The notes below the pieces were generated by a model. It saw only the letters and a program-made list of their open reading frames with translations, ran no database searches and was not told the origin of the DNA. Below, one piece after another: positions 8,204 through 17,600 of a stretch of 40,270 nt of DNA. The DNA comes from Dehalococcoidia bacterium (GTDB lineage: Bacteria; Chloroflexota; Dehalococcoidia; UBA2979). The translations under genes were made by a program, and so were the position numbers. The stretch covers positions 1-40,270 of the forward strand of contig JALOAL010000018.1 in NCBI GenBank assembly GCA_023228825.1. Direction: 5' to 3'. Each line of letters opens with the position of its first letter. The stretch's first letter is position 1.

Positions 8204-8213
8204 CTCCGCGAGG
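8204..8213 (+). repeat. Right target-site duplication
   Basis: CTCCGCGAGG, an exact copy of 6157-6166. The bases that follow (GGGAGGG) pair with the CCCTCC left of the element, so this flank is the other arm of the interrupted hairpin. Confidence 0.88.
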
Positions 8214-8235
8214 GGGAGGGGGCCAGAGTCGGAGG

Positions 8236-8826
8236 CTACACCCGGGACGGGTCCTTGAGGCGCTCGAAGAACTTCGAGCGGGCCTTCGCCACCTTGGGGG
8301 CGATGACGATGCCGCAGTACGGGTTGCCGGGGTTCCTGCGGTAGTACTCGGCGTGATAGTCCTCGGCAGGATAGAAGGCCACGAGGGGCTCGACCTCGGT
8401 CACGATGGGGTCGCTCCAGAGGCCCTTGGTCGTGAGGTCGCGGATGACCTCTCGGGCGGCCTCCTGCTGCTCCTGGGAGTGCGTGTAGATGGCGGAGCGG
8501 TACTGGGTGCCCACGTCGTGGCCCTGGCGGTTCAGCGTGGTCGGGTCGTGGATGGTGAAGAACACATCGATGAGGTCTCGGAAGGAGATCTCCTGCGGGT
8601 CGAACTCCACCTGGACGACCTCGGCATGGCCGGTGACGCCCGCGCAGACCGCCTCGTACGAGGGGTTCTCGACGTGTCCTCCCGCGTAGCCGGAGGTGAC
8701 GCTGCGCACGCCGCGCAGGAGTTCGTAGACGGCTTCCAGGCACCAGAAGCAGCCTCCGGCGAGCGTGGCGGCCTCCAGGTCCTGGGGGCGGTCGGCGCCG
8801 GCTCCGTCGGTCGCTGGGTTGGTCAT
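8236..8826 (-). CDS. msrA: Peptide-methionine (S)-S-oxide reductase MsrA
   Basis: A 196-aa repair enzyme that reduces S-epimers of methionine sulfoxide in proteins with thioredoxin as electron source. The catalytic motif GGCFWCLE has the nucleophile at C26. Further family signatures are VTSGYAGG, the HAEVVQVEFDP segment, FFTIHDPTTLNRQG, GTQYRSAIY and AEDYHAEYY. A Cys in NPGNPYCG near the C-terminus is the likely resolving residue. The frame extends to 8880, but ATG 8826 is chosen because GGGAG lies 7 bases upstream and the extra 18 residues do not look like MsrA. It reads in the same direction as the Ada-AlkA gene 80 bases upstream and may share its promoter. Confidence 0.95.
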   Translation of the reverse strand: MTNPATDGAGADRPQDLEAATLAGGCFWCLEAVYELLRGVRSVTSGYAGGHVENPSYEAVCAGVTGHAEVVQVEFDPQEISFRDLIDVFFTIHDPTTLNRQGHDVGTQYRSAIYTHSQEQQEAAREVIRDLTTKGLWSDPIVTEVEPLVAFYPAEDYHAEYYRRNPGNPYCGIVIAPKVAKARSKFFERLKDPSRV

Positions 8827-8907
8827 GGAGTGCTCCCTGCCTGCATCTCCATTGTGCGCCCAGCGCCAAGCCCTTACCACCAGGTCACGACCGCCGGCGC
8901 CAGCGCG

Positions 8908-10392
8908 CTACCCGCCGCGGTCGAGGCCGCCCGAGATCCAGAGGTGGGTCGCGGCAAGCGCGCGGTGTGGGCGCCACGCCTCCGCGACTTCGTCCAGCGC
9001 GGCACTGCTGATGGCCTCGGGCGCGTCGAGGAGCCTCGTGGCGGCGCGTCGCAGGCCGAGGTCGCCGGAGGGGAACGCGTCCGGCAGGCCGATGGCGCGG
9101 AGGGCGATCAGTTGCGCCGTCCACGGGCCCACGCCCGTGAGGTCCAGCAGCGCCGCCAGCGTCTCATCCAGCGGGAGCGCGCCGTCCAGCCGGATGCGCT
9201 CGTCCGCGTAGGCGCGCGCGAAGTCGCGGATCGCGGTGGCGCGCGCCGCCGGCAGGCCCAGGCCGCGCAGGCGGTCCAGGCTCGCCTCGGCGAGGCGGGC
9301 GGCGGCGGGGAAGACGTGCGACAGGCCCATCGGCCCAAGGCCGTCCACCGGTCCGCCGAATTCCTCCACCAGGCGGCCGGAGAGCGTGGTGGCGCCGGAG
9401 ACGGTCACCTGCTGGCCCAGGAAGATGCGCACGGCCGACTCGAACGGGTCCCACGCGCCGGGCACGCGCAGGCCCGGCGTCTGGGCCACCACCCCCGCGA
9501 GCAGGGCATCGCTGGCCAGTGGGGTGGCCTCGGCAGCGGGACGGTCGAGGCCGAAGAGGCGGCGGATGCGCGCCACGTCGTCGATCAGCGTGCTCCACGC
9601 GGGCAGGTGGGCCACGACCAGCAGGTGGCGCCCGTCACCGGCGTCTTGCACCTCGATCGCGCCGGGCTCGCCGTGCGTCGAGGTGGTGCGCCGGTACGAG
9701 GGCTGATCGCCGCTCGCGGTGATGGCCTCGACGCCCGGGATAGCCCTCGGCGCGAGGTAGGCGAGCATGCGGGGGAAGTCCAGCGGGCCCTCGTAGGGGA
9801 CGCGCAGGCGCACGCCGCCGTCCGCCACCAGGCGGTCGGCGTCCCGGCGCCTGGCGCGCAACTGGGCGGGCGTGAAGTGGAAGACGGCGAGCATCACGCG
9901 GTTCATCTGCCGCACGCTGGCGAATCCGGAGGCGTCCGCGATGTCCACCATGCGCAGGTCCGTCTCGTCCAGGAGCCGCCTCGCGAAGTGGGCGCGACGA
10001 GAACGCGCGACGAACGCCGGCGTGGCGCCCACGTGCTCCACGAAGAGCCGTCGCAGGTGCCGGGCCGTCACACCGACACGCGCACCAAGAGCGTCCTCGG
10101 TCTCGGTGTCCAGCAGGCCGTCCGTGATCAGGATGAGCGCACGCTGCACCACCTCGTGCGGTGTGCCGCTCCCGAAGCCGGGCGCCAGGCGGTCCGGCCG
10201 GCAGTGGAGGCAGGGCCGGTAGCCCGCCGCCTCCGCCGCCACGGCCGAGGCGTACCGCGTGACGTTGCGGGAGAGCGGCCGGCCCTGGCATCCGTCGCGG
10301 CAGTAGATGCCGGTGGTGCGCACGGCGTTGAGGCCTCGGACGGGCGCGGTGGGCCGTTCGGCGAGCAGGGTGGCGAGTGTGGCGGCGTCCAT
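8908..10392 (-). CDS. alkA: Ada-AlkA fusion: alkylation sensor and 3-methyladenine DNA glycosylase II
   Basis: A 494-aa fusion with the same order and length as actinobacterial Ada-AlkA. Residues 20-70 are the Ada N-terminal zinc domain: RTTGIYCRDGC (C31 corresponds to the methylphosphotriester acceptor; C35) and CLHC (C61, C64). Residues ~85-185 are an AraC-type helix-turn-helix DNA-binding domain. The rest is AlkA: an N-terminal beta domain, a FLGQQVTVSGA segment, the helix-hairpin-helix LTGVGPWTAQ and the catalytic Asp at about 444 in PSGDLGLRR. It should both sense methylated DNA and excise alkylated bases. ATG 10392 is chosen by family length; its ribosome-binding site is weak. It diverges from ogt across a 167-base region holding an inverted repeat. 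Confidence 0.92.
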   Translation of the reverse strand: MDAATLATLLAERPTAPVRGLNAVRTTGIYCRDGCQGRPLSRNVTRYASAVAAEAAGYRPCLHCRPDRLAPGFGSGTPHEVVQRALILITDGLLDTETEDALGARVGVTARHLRRLFVEHVGATPAFVARSRRAHFARRLLDETDLRMVDIADASGFASVRQMNRVMLAVFHFTPAQLRARRRDADRLVADGGVRLRVPYEGPLDFPRMLAYLAPRAIPGVEAITASGDQPSYRRTTSTHGEPGAIEVQDAGDGRHLLVVAHLPAWSTLIDDVARIRRLFGLDRPAAEATPLASDALLAGVVAQTPGLRVPGAWDPFESAVRIFLGQQVTVSGATTLSGRLVEEFGGPVDGLGPMGLSHVFPAAARLAEASLDRLRGLGLPAARATAIRDFARAYADERIRLDGALPLDETLAALLDLTGVGPWTAQLIALRAIGLPDAFPSGDLGLRRAATRLLDAPEAISSAALDEVAEAWRPHRALAATHLWISGGLDRGG

Positions 10393-10432
10393 AGTTCGAT
10401 TCTGCACCACTTTGGGCTGCCGAACAGGACAA

Positions 10433-10461
10433 AACCGGACATCGCGGATCCCTGTCCGGTT
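10433..10461. promoter_or_regulatory. Inverted repeat between alkA and ogt, candidate operator
   Basis: AACCGGACA at 10433-10441 and TGTCCGGTT at 10453-10461 form perfect 9-bp arms around an 11-base spacer. A third half-site-like CAGGACA lies just before the left arm. It is in the middle of the divergent alkA/ogt promoter region. An AraC-type Ada regulator encoded next door is the obvious candidate binder, although classical Ada boxes are not symmetric. Confidence 0.5.
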
Positions 10462-10559
10462 CCGTCTGATTCGAGGCTTGCCCCCACGCGCACACTGGGA
10501 GCACGCTGGCAGCACGGACACGGAGACCCTCGTCGGTGCTGCGAGGAAGGAAGCCCGCC

Positions 10560-11093
10560 ATGGCAATCTCGACGCTGACCGACCTGGCCCTCGACACGTT
10601 CGAGACGCCCATCGGGACGATGCTCGTCGCCTCGGACGCGGAGGGCTTCGTGCGTGCGGTGGACTGGAGCGACTACGAGGAGCGTATGCGCCGCCTGCTG
10701 CGGCTTCACTACGGGACTGTCCGCCTCCAGCGGGCGTCCGGTTCGATGTCCACGACTGTCCGAGACGCCCTGCGGCGCTACTTCGCCGGCGAGATAGAGG
10801 CGCTCGCGAGCGTCCCCGTGCGGACGGGCGGCACCGCCTTCCAGCGCGAGGTGTGGGACGCCCTGCGCGCCATCCCGGCGGGCTCGACGCGCTCGTACGG
10901 TGAACTGGCGCGGGCCATTGGACGTCCGGCCGCGGTGCGCGCCGTGGGCCTCGCCAACGGGGCGAACCCGGTGGGTGTGGTCGTGCCGTGCCACCGCGTG
11001 ATTGGCGCCGACGGGACGCTCACCGGCTACGGCGGCGGCATCGAGCGCAAGCACTGGCTCCTACGCCACGAAGGCGCCGCCTTCCGCGCGTAG
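10560..11093 (+). CDS. ogt: Methylated-DNA-[protein]-cysteine S-methyltransferase
   Basis: A 177-aa suicide repair protein that transfers the methyl group of O6-methylguanine to its own cysteine. The active site VPCHRVIG is at C144, preceded by the helix-turn-helix stretch GSTRSYGELARAIGRPAAVR and ANGAN, and followed by GYGGGIERKHWLLRHE. The N-terminal half is the usual degenerate RNase-H-like domain. The frame runs from 10536, but ATG 10560 has AGGAAGGA about 8 bases upstream and is the better start. It complements the Ada-AlkA fusion next door, which lacks this Ogt domain, so the pair reconstitutes a full adaptive-response toolkit. Confidence 0.95.
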   Translation: MAISTLTDLALDTFETPIGTMLVASDAEGFVRAVDWSDYEERMRRLLRLHYGTVRLQRASGSMSTTVRDALRRYFAGEIEALASVPVRTGGTAFQREVWDALRAIPAGSTRSYGELARAIGRPAAVRAVGLANGANPVGVVVPCHRVIGADGTLTGYGGGIERKHWLLRHEGAAFRA

Positions 11094-11114
11094 CAGCGAA
11101 CTTCCGGGACGGCA

Positions 11115-11558
11115 TCAGCCGTCGGGGTAGCGCGGATCGGGCTCGTCGCTGGCGGGGCCGTCCTCGTCACTGTCGCGCTCGCCGAGGCCCCAGGGGAAGC
11201 CGGGAGGCAGGTGGCCCTCGCCGAGTTGCTCCAGTTGGGCGCGCAGTTGCTGTTCCACGTCCTTCAGTTGGTCGTCCGTGACGCCCATGTTGCGCAGCGT
11301 CTCACGCACCAGGTTCTGGACCTCCTGCATGTCGCCTCGGACGAGCGCATCCGCCACCTCGAGTTGTGTCTCGATGGCCTTGAAGCGCTCGCGGCGTTCA
11401 GTCTGGTTCTCCGTGGCCAGGATGGTGGACATCAGGCGCGTAAAGAGGTTGGTGGTGCGGGCGATGCGCACCCGGTCGTCCGGGTCGTCGGGGAAGTCCC
11501 CGGTGACCTGGACCTCCAGGCCCGTGCGCGCATCTTTGGAGGCGTATTGCTGAGGCAT
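11115..11558 (-). CDS. Hypothetical acidic helical protein
   Basis: A 147-aa soluble protein with no family I recognise. Residues ~35-120 are strongly helical with heptad-like spacing (TNLFTRLMSTILATENQTE, then EVADALVRGDMQEVQNLVRE and QLKDVEQQLRAQLEQL), suggesting a coiled coil. The C-terminal ~30 residues are acidic and Pro-rich (ERDSDEDGPASDEPDP). It has no Cys, signal peptide or membrane segment. It converges with ogt 21 bases away. Codon use looks like the surrounding GC-rich genes, so it is likely real. Confidence 0.7.
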   Translation of the reverse strand: MPQQYASKDARTGLEVQVTGDFPDDPDDRVRIARTTNLFTRLMSTILATENQTERRERFKAIETQLEVADALVRGDMQEVQNLVRETLRNMGVTDDQLKDVEQQLRAQLEQLGEGHLPPGFPWGLGERDSDEDGPASDEPDPRYPDG

Positions 11559-11641
11559 GCCCTGATCGTAGGGGGTGGCGATCGCTGCGGTCAGTCCTCG
11601 AGCGTCGGGGTCACGAGGTGGGCACGGGGGAGGGGGGATGC

Positions 11642-11674
11642 GAACGGCCCGGCGTCACAGACGCCGGGCCGTTC
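11642..11674 (-). terminator. Strong hairpin after the giant gene
   Basis: GAACGGCCCGGCGT at 11642-11655 pairs perfectly over 14 bases with ACGCCGGGCCGTTC at 11661-11674, loop 5. It lies 22 bases past the stop of the 3465-aa gene. There is no clear T-run on the minus strand, but stem strength and position make it the likely end of that transcript. Confidence 0.7.
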
Positions 11675-11696
11675 CTTCGCGCCGCCCGCGTGAAGG

Positions 11697-14600
11697 CTAC
11701 TTGTTGTGGGCCACGTGGTTGCCGCCGGAGAGCGAGCCCGAGAACTGCGTCACGACGGAGCCAGAAGTCGTCGTGACTGTGATGGTGATCGTGTCACTGG
11801 ACTTGTTCCCACCGCCGTCGGTCAGAGTGGCCTCCACGATCACGTCCACGTTGCTGTTGCCGAGTTGCGCTGGGCCGTGGCCGACCAGCACCACGGTGTC
11901 GAACGTCTTTCCGTTGTGGATGTCCGGATCGTTCAGGCAGTCCAGCGAGTCGAAGGTCATGTTGTTCACGTGCAGCCGGATGGTGTCATCGTGGAAGTTG
12001 AAGTGGCCGCCGCCGGAGCAGCGGAGTTCCATGCCCCAGTTCGCCTTGTGCCCGTCCTTCTGGAAGTTGCCTCCGCCCGTCATCTTGCCCACGGTGATGG
12101 AGGCGCTCTTGACGGTCACCTCCACCTGCGCCATGGCGGAGCCGCCCAGGCCGTTCTCCGCGGTGTAGGTGAACGTGTCCGTGCCCGTGAAGCCGGATGC
12201 CGGCGTGTAGGTCACGGTGTCACCGTCCGTGGCGACAGATCCGTGCGCGCCCTGGGTCACCGAGGTGACCTCCAGCGTGCCTTCCTCGGAGTCGTCGTTG
12301 GCCAGGACGTCGATGACGACGGCGTTGCCCTTGTCCGTGGTGGCCCTGTCGTCCGAGGCCTGCACGTCACAGTTGATGTTGACCAGGTCGAAGACGGCGT
12401 CGTCGAAGTCCAGGTCGCCACCGCCGTAGAGGTCCTCGAAGCCCACGCGGTAGAGGATGCCGGCCAGGCCGGTGTCCAGGTTCACGTGGACCAGGCCATC
12501 CGGGTTGCCGGAGGCCGGACCGGTGCGGAAGGTGAGCCCGCTCTCCGTGACGCGGATGGAGAAAACCAGTTCCGTGCCCTCCAGGAACGTGCCCAGGGCC
12601 ACCCGGGCGCCGCTGTCCGCGTTCGTGATGCCCAGGAAGACCGGGGTGTCCGGCGACTCCAGCCAGAACTCGTTCGTGAACTCCGCAGAGGCGGGCTGCA
12701 CCACCAGCGCGATGCAGGCCTGCTGCGCCAGGATCACGCGCGGAGCCGGGGCCACCTGCACGCTCACGGTGGCCGTGGCCACGCCGCCCAGTCCGTTCTC
12801 CACCGTGTAGGTGAAGGCGTCCGAGCCGGCGAAGCCCGCGTCCGGCGTGTAGGTGACCGTCTCACCATCGGTGGTGACGGCGCCGTGGGCGCCGTCCGTG
12901 ACCGAGGTGATGGCCAGCGTGCCGTGCATCGTGCTGTCGTTGTCCAGCACGGCTACGGTCGCCGCGGAGCCCTCCGGCGTCCCCACCGAGTCGTCCTGCG
13001 CCGTCACGGCACAGTCGAGGGCGAGGACGTCGAGAACGGCGTCGTTGAAGTCCTGGTCGCCGCCGTTGAACTGGTCCTCGAACGCGACGGTGTAGAGGAC
13101 GTCGTCAGCGCCGGCGGTCAGGGTGGCGTGCACCATGCCGTCCGGGTTGTTCGCGGCGACACCCGTCGAGAAGACGTGCCCGGTGCTGGTCACGTGGATG
13201 GAGAGGACCACCTCCGTGCCCGCGGCGTAGGCGCCCAGCGGAACCATCGTGCCGTCCGGGGACTGGCTGGTGATGCCCAGGAACGAGGGCGTACCCGGCG
13301 CCTGCAGCCAGAACTCGCTGAGGTAGGTGGCCTCGCCGCCGCGGGCGACCACCACGATGCAGGCGTTCTGCGTGAGGACGATGCGCGGGGCGGACGCCAC
13401 GGTCACGGTCACCGCGATCGTGAGGGAGCCGCCGTTGCCGTCTTGGAACGTGGCGTTGAACACGTCGTCGCCGACGAAGCCGGCGTCCGGCGTGTAAGTG
13501 ACCACACCGTTGACCACGGTCACGGAGCCGTTGGCCGGGTCGCTGACCTGGACCAACTCCACCGCGTCGCCGTTCGGGTCCATGATGCCCGCGAGGACGT
13601 CGATGTCCACCGGGGCGTCCTCGGACGTGTGCGTCGTAACGTCCGCACCCTGCGGGGCGCCGTTGACGAGGATCGACACGGTGATGGTGGTCTCGAAGCC
13701 GTGCTCGTCGGCCACGGTCACCTGGAACACCTCGATGCCGGCGAAGCCCGCGTCCGGCGTGTAGGTGATGGAACCGCCGTCCACGGCTGCGGAGCCGTTG
13801 GCCGGGGTCTCCACGTCCGCGATGGCCATCGCGTCACCCTCGGCGTCAGTGAAGCCGCCGAGGATGTCGATCCCCACGGGCGTGTCCTGCTGCGTTGCAG
13901 CCTGGACGTCGTTGCCCACGGGAGCCGTGTTCGGCGCGACCTCGATGGTGAGGATGAGCGTGACCGAGCCGCCGTGCTCGTCCTCCACCGTCACGGTGAA
14001 GGAGTCACTGCCCGCGAAGCCCGCGTGCGGTGTGTAGGTGACCGAGCCACCCACGATGGTCGCCGAGCCGTTGACCGGCTCGGTGACCTCGACGATTGCG
14101 AGGTCGTCCCCGTCCGCGTCCGTCACGGCGCCCAGCACGTCGACGCTCACGGCCTCCTCGAAGCCCGTGGCGGCCGCGAGGCCAGCCGGGGCGGTGGGGA
14201 GGCTGTTCACGTGGACCGTGACGGTGATGGTGACGGAGCCGCCATCACCGTCCACGACGGTGACCTGGAACGCGTCAGGACCGGTGAAGCCCGGCGCCGG
14301 CGTGTAGACCACCCCGCCGGCCTCGATGGTGACAGAGCCGCCTGAGGCGGGGCCGGCGCCGGTGATTTCCAGCGCGCCACCCTCCGGGTCCGTGACCGTT
14401 GAAAGCACGTCCACGGCCAGCGGAGTCTCCGGCTGCGTGACGCCGGCATCGATGTCGCTCGCCACCGGCGCGCCGTTCACGGCGACCGTGATGGTGAGCG
14501 TCAATTCGCCACCGTGACCGTCCTCCACCGTCACGTCGAACGAGTCGACGCCGTGGAAGCCCGCATCCGGCGTGTACTCGACCGCCGACCCGGCGATCAC

Positions 14601-17600
14601 GGCCGAGCCGCTGGCCGGCGTGGACACCGAGGCGATGCTGAGCGTGTCACCGTCCGGGTCGGTCACGGTCGCGAGAACCTCCAACACCACGGACTGGTCC
14701 TGCTGCGTCAGCGCTTGCAGGTCGTCGCCCTGCGGGGCGCGGTTTTCCACCTCGACCGTGACGAGGATGACGAGCGTGCCGCCGTCCTCGTCAGTGACGG
14801 TGACCTCGAACGTGTCGAGGCCGCTGAAGCCCTCGTCCGGGGTGTAGGTAACCGTGCCGCCGTCCACGACGACCGAGCCGTGGGCCGGGGCGGTCACGGC
14901 GGTGATCGCAACGTCGCCGCCCTCGGGATCTGCGACCGTGCCGAGCACGTCGATGACTGCGGCGGCGCCGCGGTCGGTCTGTTCGGCCAGGTCGCCGCCC
15001 ACGGGGGCGCCGTTGACCGTCACGGTCACGGTGGAGGTGGCCGTGGTGAAGCCGTCGCTGACAGTGACCTCGAACATGTCGGTGCCCCAGAAGCCCGGCT
15101 CTGGCGTGTACTGGACGACTTCGCCATCCGACCACGTGGTGCCGTTGCCCCCCTGGGTGACGGAGTCCACCATCAGGTCGTCGCCCGTGTCGTTGTCGAG
15201 GACGGGGATGGTGACCGTCGCGCCCTGCTGCGTGAAGGCGGTGTCGTCTTCCGCGACCAGTGCGGGCGCGGTAACCGTCACGGTCACCGTGGCCTGCGCC
15301 GTGCCGCCGTTGCCGTCCGAGGCGACGTAGGTGAACGAGTCCGTGCCCGTGAAGCCGGGCATGGAGGTGTAGACCACCTGGTCGCCGTCACGCACCACGG
15401 CGCCGTTGGCCGGCTGCTCGAAAGTCAGCGTGTCGCCCGCCTCGATCGAGGCGTGGATGTGGGCGATGTCGGCGCCATCCAGCACGCCGTTGTAGATGGC
15501 GAAGTGGCGCATCTCGGACCCGGCGCTCACCGCGCCGTACAGGGTCTGGCCCAGCATCACCTGGCCGACCTGCGTGTCCAGCGGGGCGATGGTGGTCGGC
15601 GTGCCGGCCACACCGTCCACCCACGCGACGAGCGTGCTCGCGCCGTCGTACGTGACGACGATCGTGTGCTCCAGGCCGTCCGCGATGTCCGTGCCGGCGG
15701 GGAGGTGCAGGAGGTTGTCATTACCCCAGGAAGCGAAGATCAGGCGGTCGTTGCCCGCGCTGGTCCGAGCGATGGAGAACTGGCCCAGCGGCTGCGCGTT
15801 GGTGCCGTAGCCGAAGAGGCCCACGTTGCTCGGCTCCGCCAGGTCGGTGCGGAAGCGCACCACCATCGTGCGGGCGTCGCTGCCGGAGGGCAGGATGCTG
15901 CCCGTGGCGTTGAGGATGAGCGCGGAGCCGTCCGCAAAGACCGGCGTCGCGCCGCCGCAGTCACCAGCCGTGCCGCCGGACAGCACGTTCCCCTGGATGA
16001 CGCCGTGCTGGCCGTTGCCGCTCTGGTCCTGCACCAGCAGCCCGCTGGAGGGCAGGCAGGCCCAGTACAGGTCAGGCGTCAGTGAGCGGAGGACGCCCAC
16101 CGCCGAGTGCAGCGTCAGGGCGTCGCCGTCCGGATCGCTGTCATTGCCGAGGACGTCGATGCTTGTGGGGACGCCTGAGACGGCGCTCGCCTCGTCGTCC
16201 ACGGTCACGGGGGGCAGGTTGCCCGCGACGTCCACGGTGACGGTGATGGTGAGCACGCCGCCGTCAGGGTCGGCCACCGTCACGGTGAAGGAGTCCGCGC
16301 CCGTGAAGCCGGGCGCTGGCGTGTAGGTGACCAGGCCACCGTCCACGCTGATCGTCCCGTTGCTCGGATCGGTCGTGCCGGTGATGGAGAGCGTGCCCTC
16401 CTCCGGATCCGTGACCGCGGCGAGGATGTCGATGACCACCGGCGTCTCGAGATCCGCTTCGGCCTCGATGTCGTCGCCCACGGGGGCGCCGTTGACGGTC
16501 ACCGTGACGATGCCGGTCTGCCACGTCTCCGGGTCAGCGCCAGCGCCCTGGCTCACCGTGACCTGGAACGAGTCCGTGCCGAAGAAGCCCGCGTCCGGGG
16601 TGTAGGTGACGGTGGCGCCGTCCGTGCTCGTCGTGCCGTTCGAGGCCGCGCCCGCCGACTGCACGTAGAGGCCGGAGCCCACGTCGTTCGCCAGGACGTC
16701 GATGACGACCGCCTGGTCCTGCTGCGTGCTCGCCTCGTCGTCCGCGGTGGCCAACTGGCCCACGGTAACGGTCACGGTGATGGTGACCGTTCCGCCGTCC
16801 TCGTCCGCCACGGTGACGGTGAACGAGTCGCCGCCGATGAAGCCAGCGTCCGGCGTGTAAACGACCTGCCCACTCTCGATGGCGACCGAGCCGTTGGCCG
16901 GGCTGCTGGTCGAGGTGATCGCGAGGTCAGTGCCCTCCGGATCGCTCACGGTCGAGAGCACGTCCACAGTCACGGCCGTGTCAATGTCCGTGCCGGTGGC
17001 CAGGTCGCCGCCGACCGGGCGGCCGTTCACGGTCACGGTGACCGTGCTCGTGAGGGCCACCTCGCCGCTGACGACGGTGACCTCGAACGTGTCGACGCCG
17101 TGGAAGCCGGGCTCGGGGGTGTACTCGACGGTCTCGCCGTCCGTGGTCACCGAGCCGTTCGCGCCCTGCGTGACGGCGTCCACCACCAGGTCCGGCCCGG
17201 AGTCGTTGTCGAGTACGGGGACGGTGACCGGCTGGCCCTGCTGGGTGAAGGCGGTGTCGTCCTGCGGAGCGAACTCGCCTTCCTGCACGGTCACGGTGAC
17301 CGTCGCGACGTCCGTGCCGCCTCGGCCGTCCGAGACCTGGTACGTGAAGGTGTCCACGCCGGAGAAGCCGGCGTTGGGCGTGTAGGTGACGGTGAGGCCG
17401 TCCGTGGTCGCGGCGCCGTTCGCCGGCTGCGTCAGCGCCGAGGCGGCCGCGGCTGCGTTCAGGCCCTGGTGCAGCGCCAGGATCTGACCGTCAGAAAGTG
17501 CGCCCTCGAAGATGGCGAATTGGCGCATCTCGTCGCCGGCCTGAGCGCCGCCGTACACGGTCTGGCCCAGGACGACCACGCCGTCCACGGTGTTCAGGGG

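Noticed and set aside
8194..10578. 794-codon plus-strand frame over msrA and alkA
   Set aside because: Antisense to two well-identified genes; the translation has no domain and is Arg/Gly/Ala-biased.
11706..14345. Long plus-strand open frame (879 codons) opposite the giant gene, and similar long frames at 14514-16085 and 17100-19013
   Set aside because: They are antisense shadows of the GC-rich repetitive coding frame. They are His/Arg/Val-rich low-complexity translations without ribosome-binding sites or domains, while the minus frame has a signal peptide and clear repeats.
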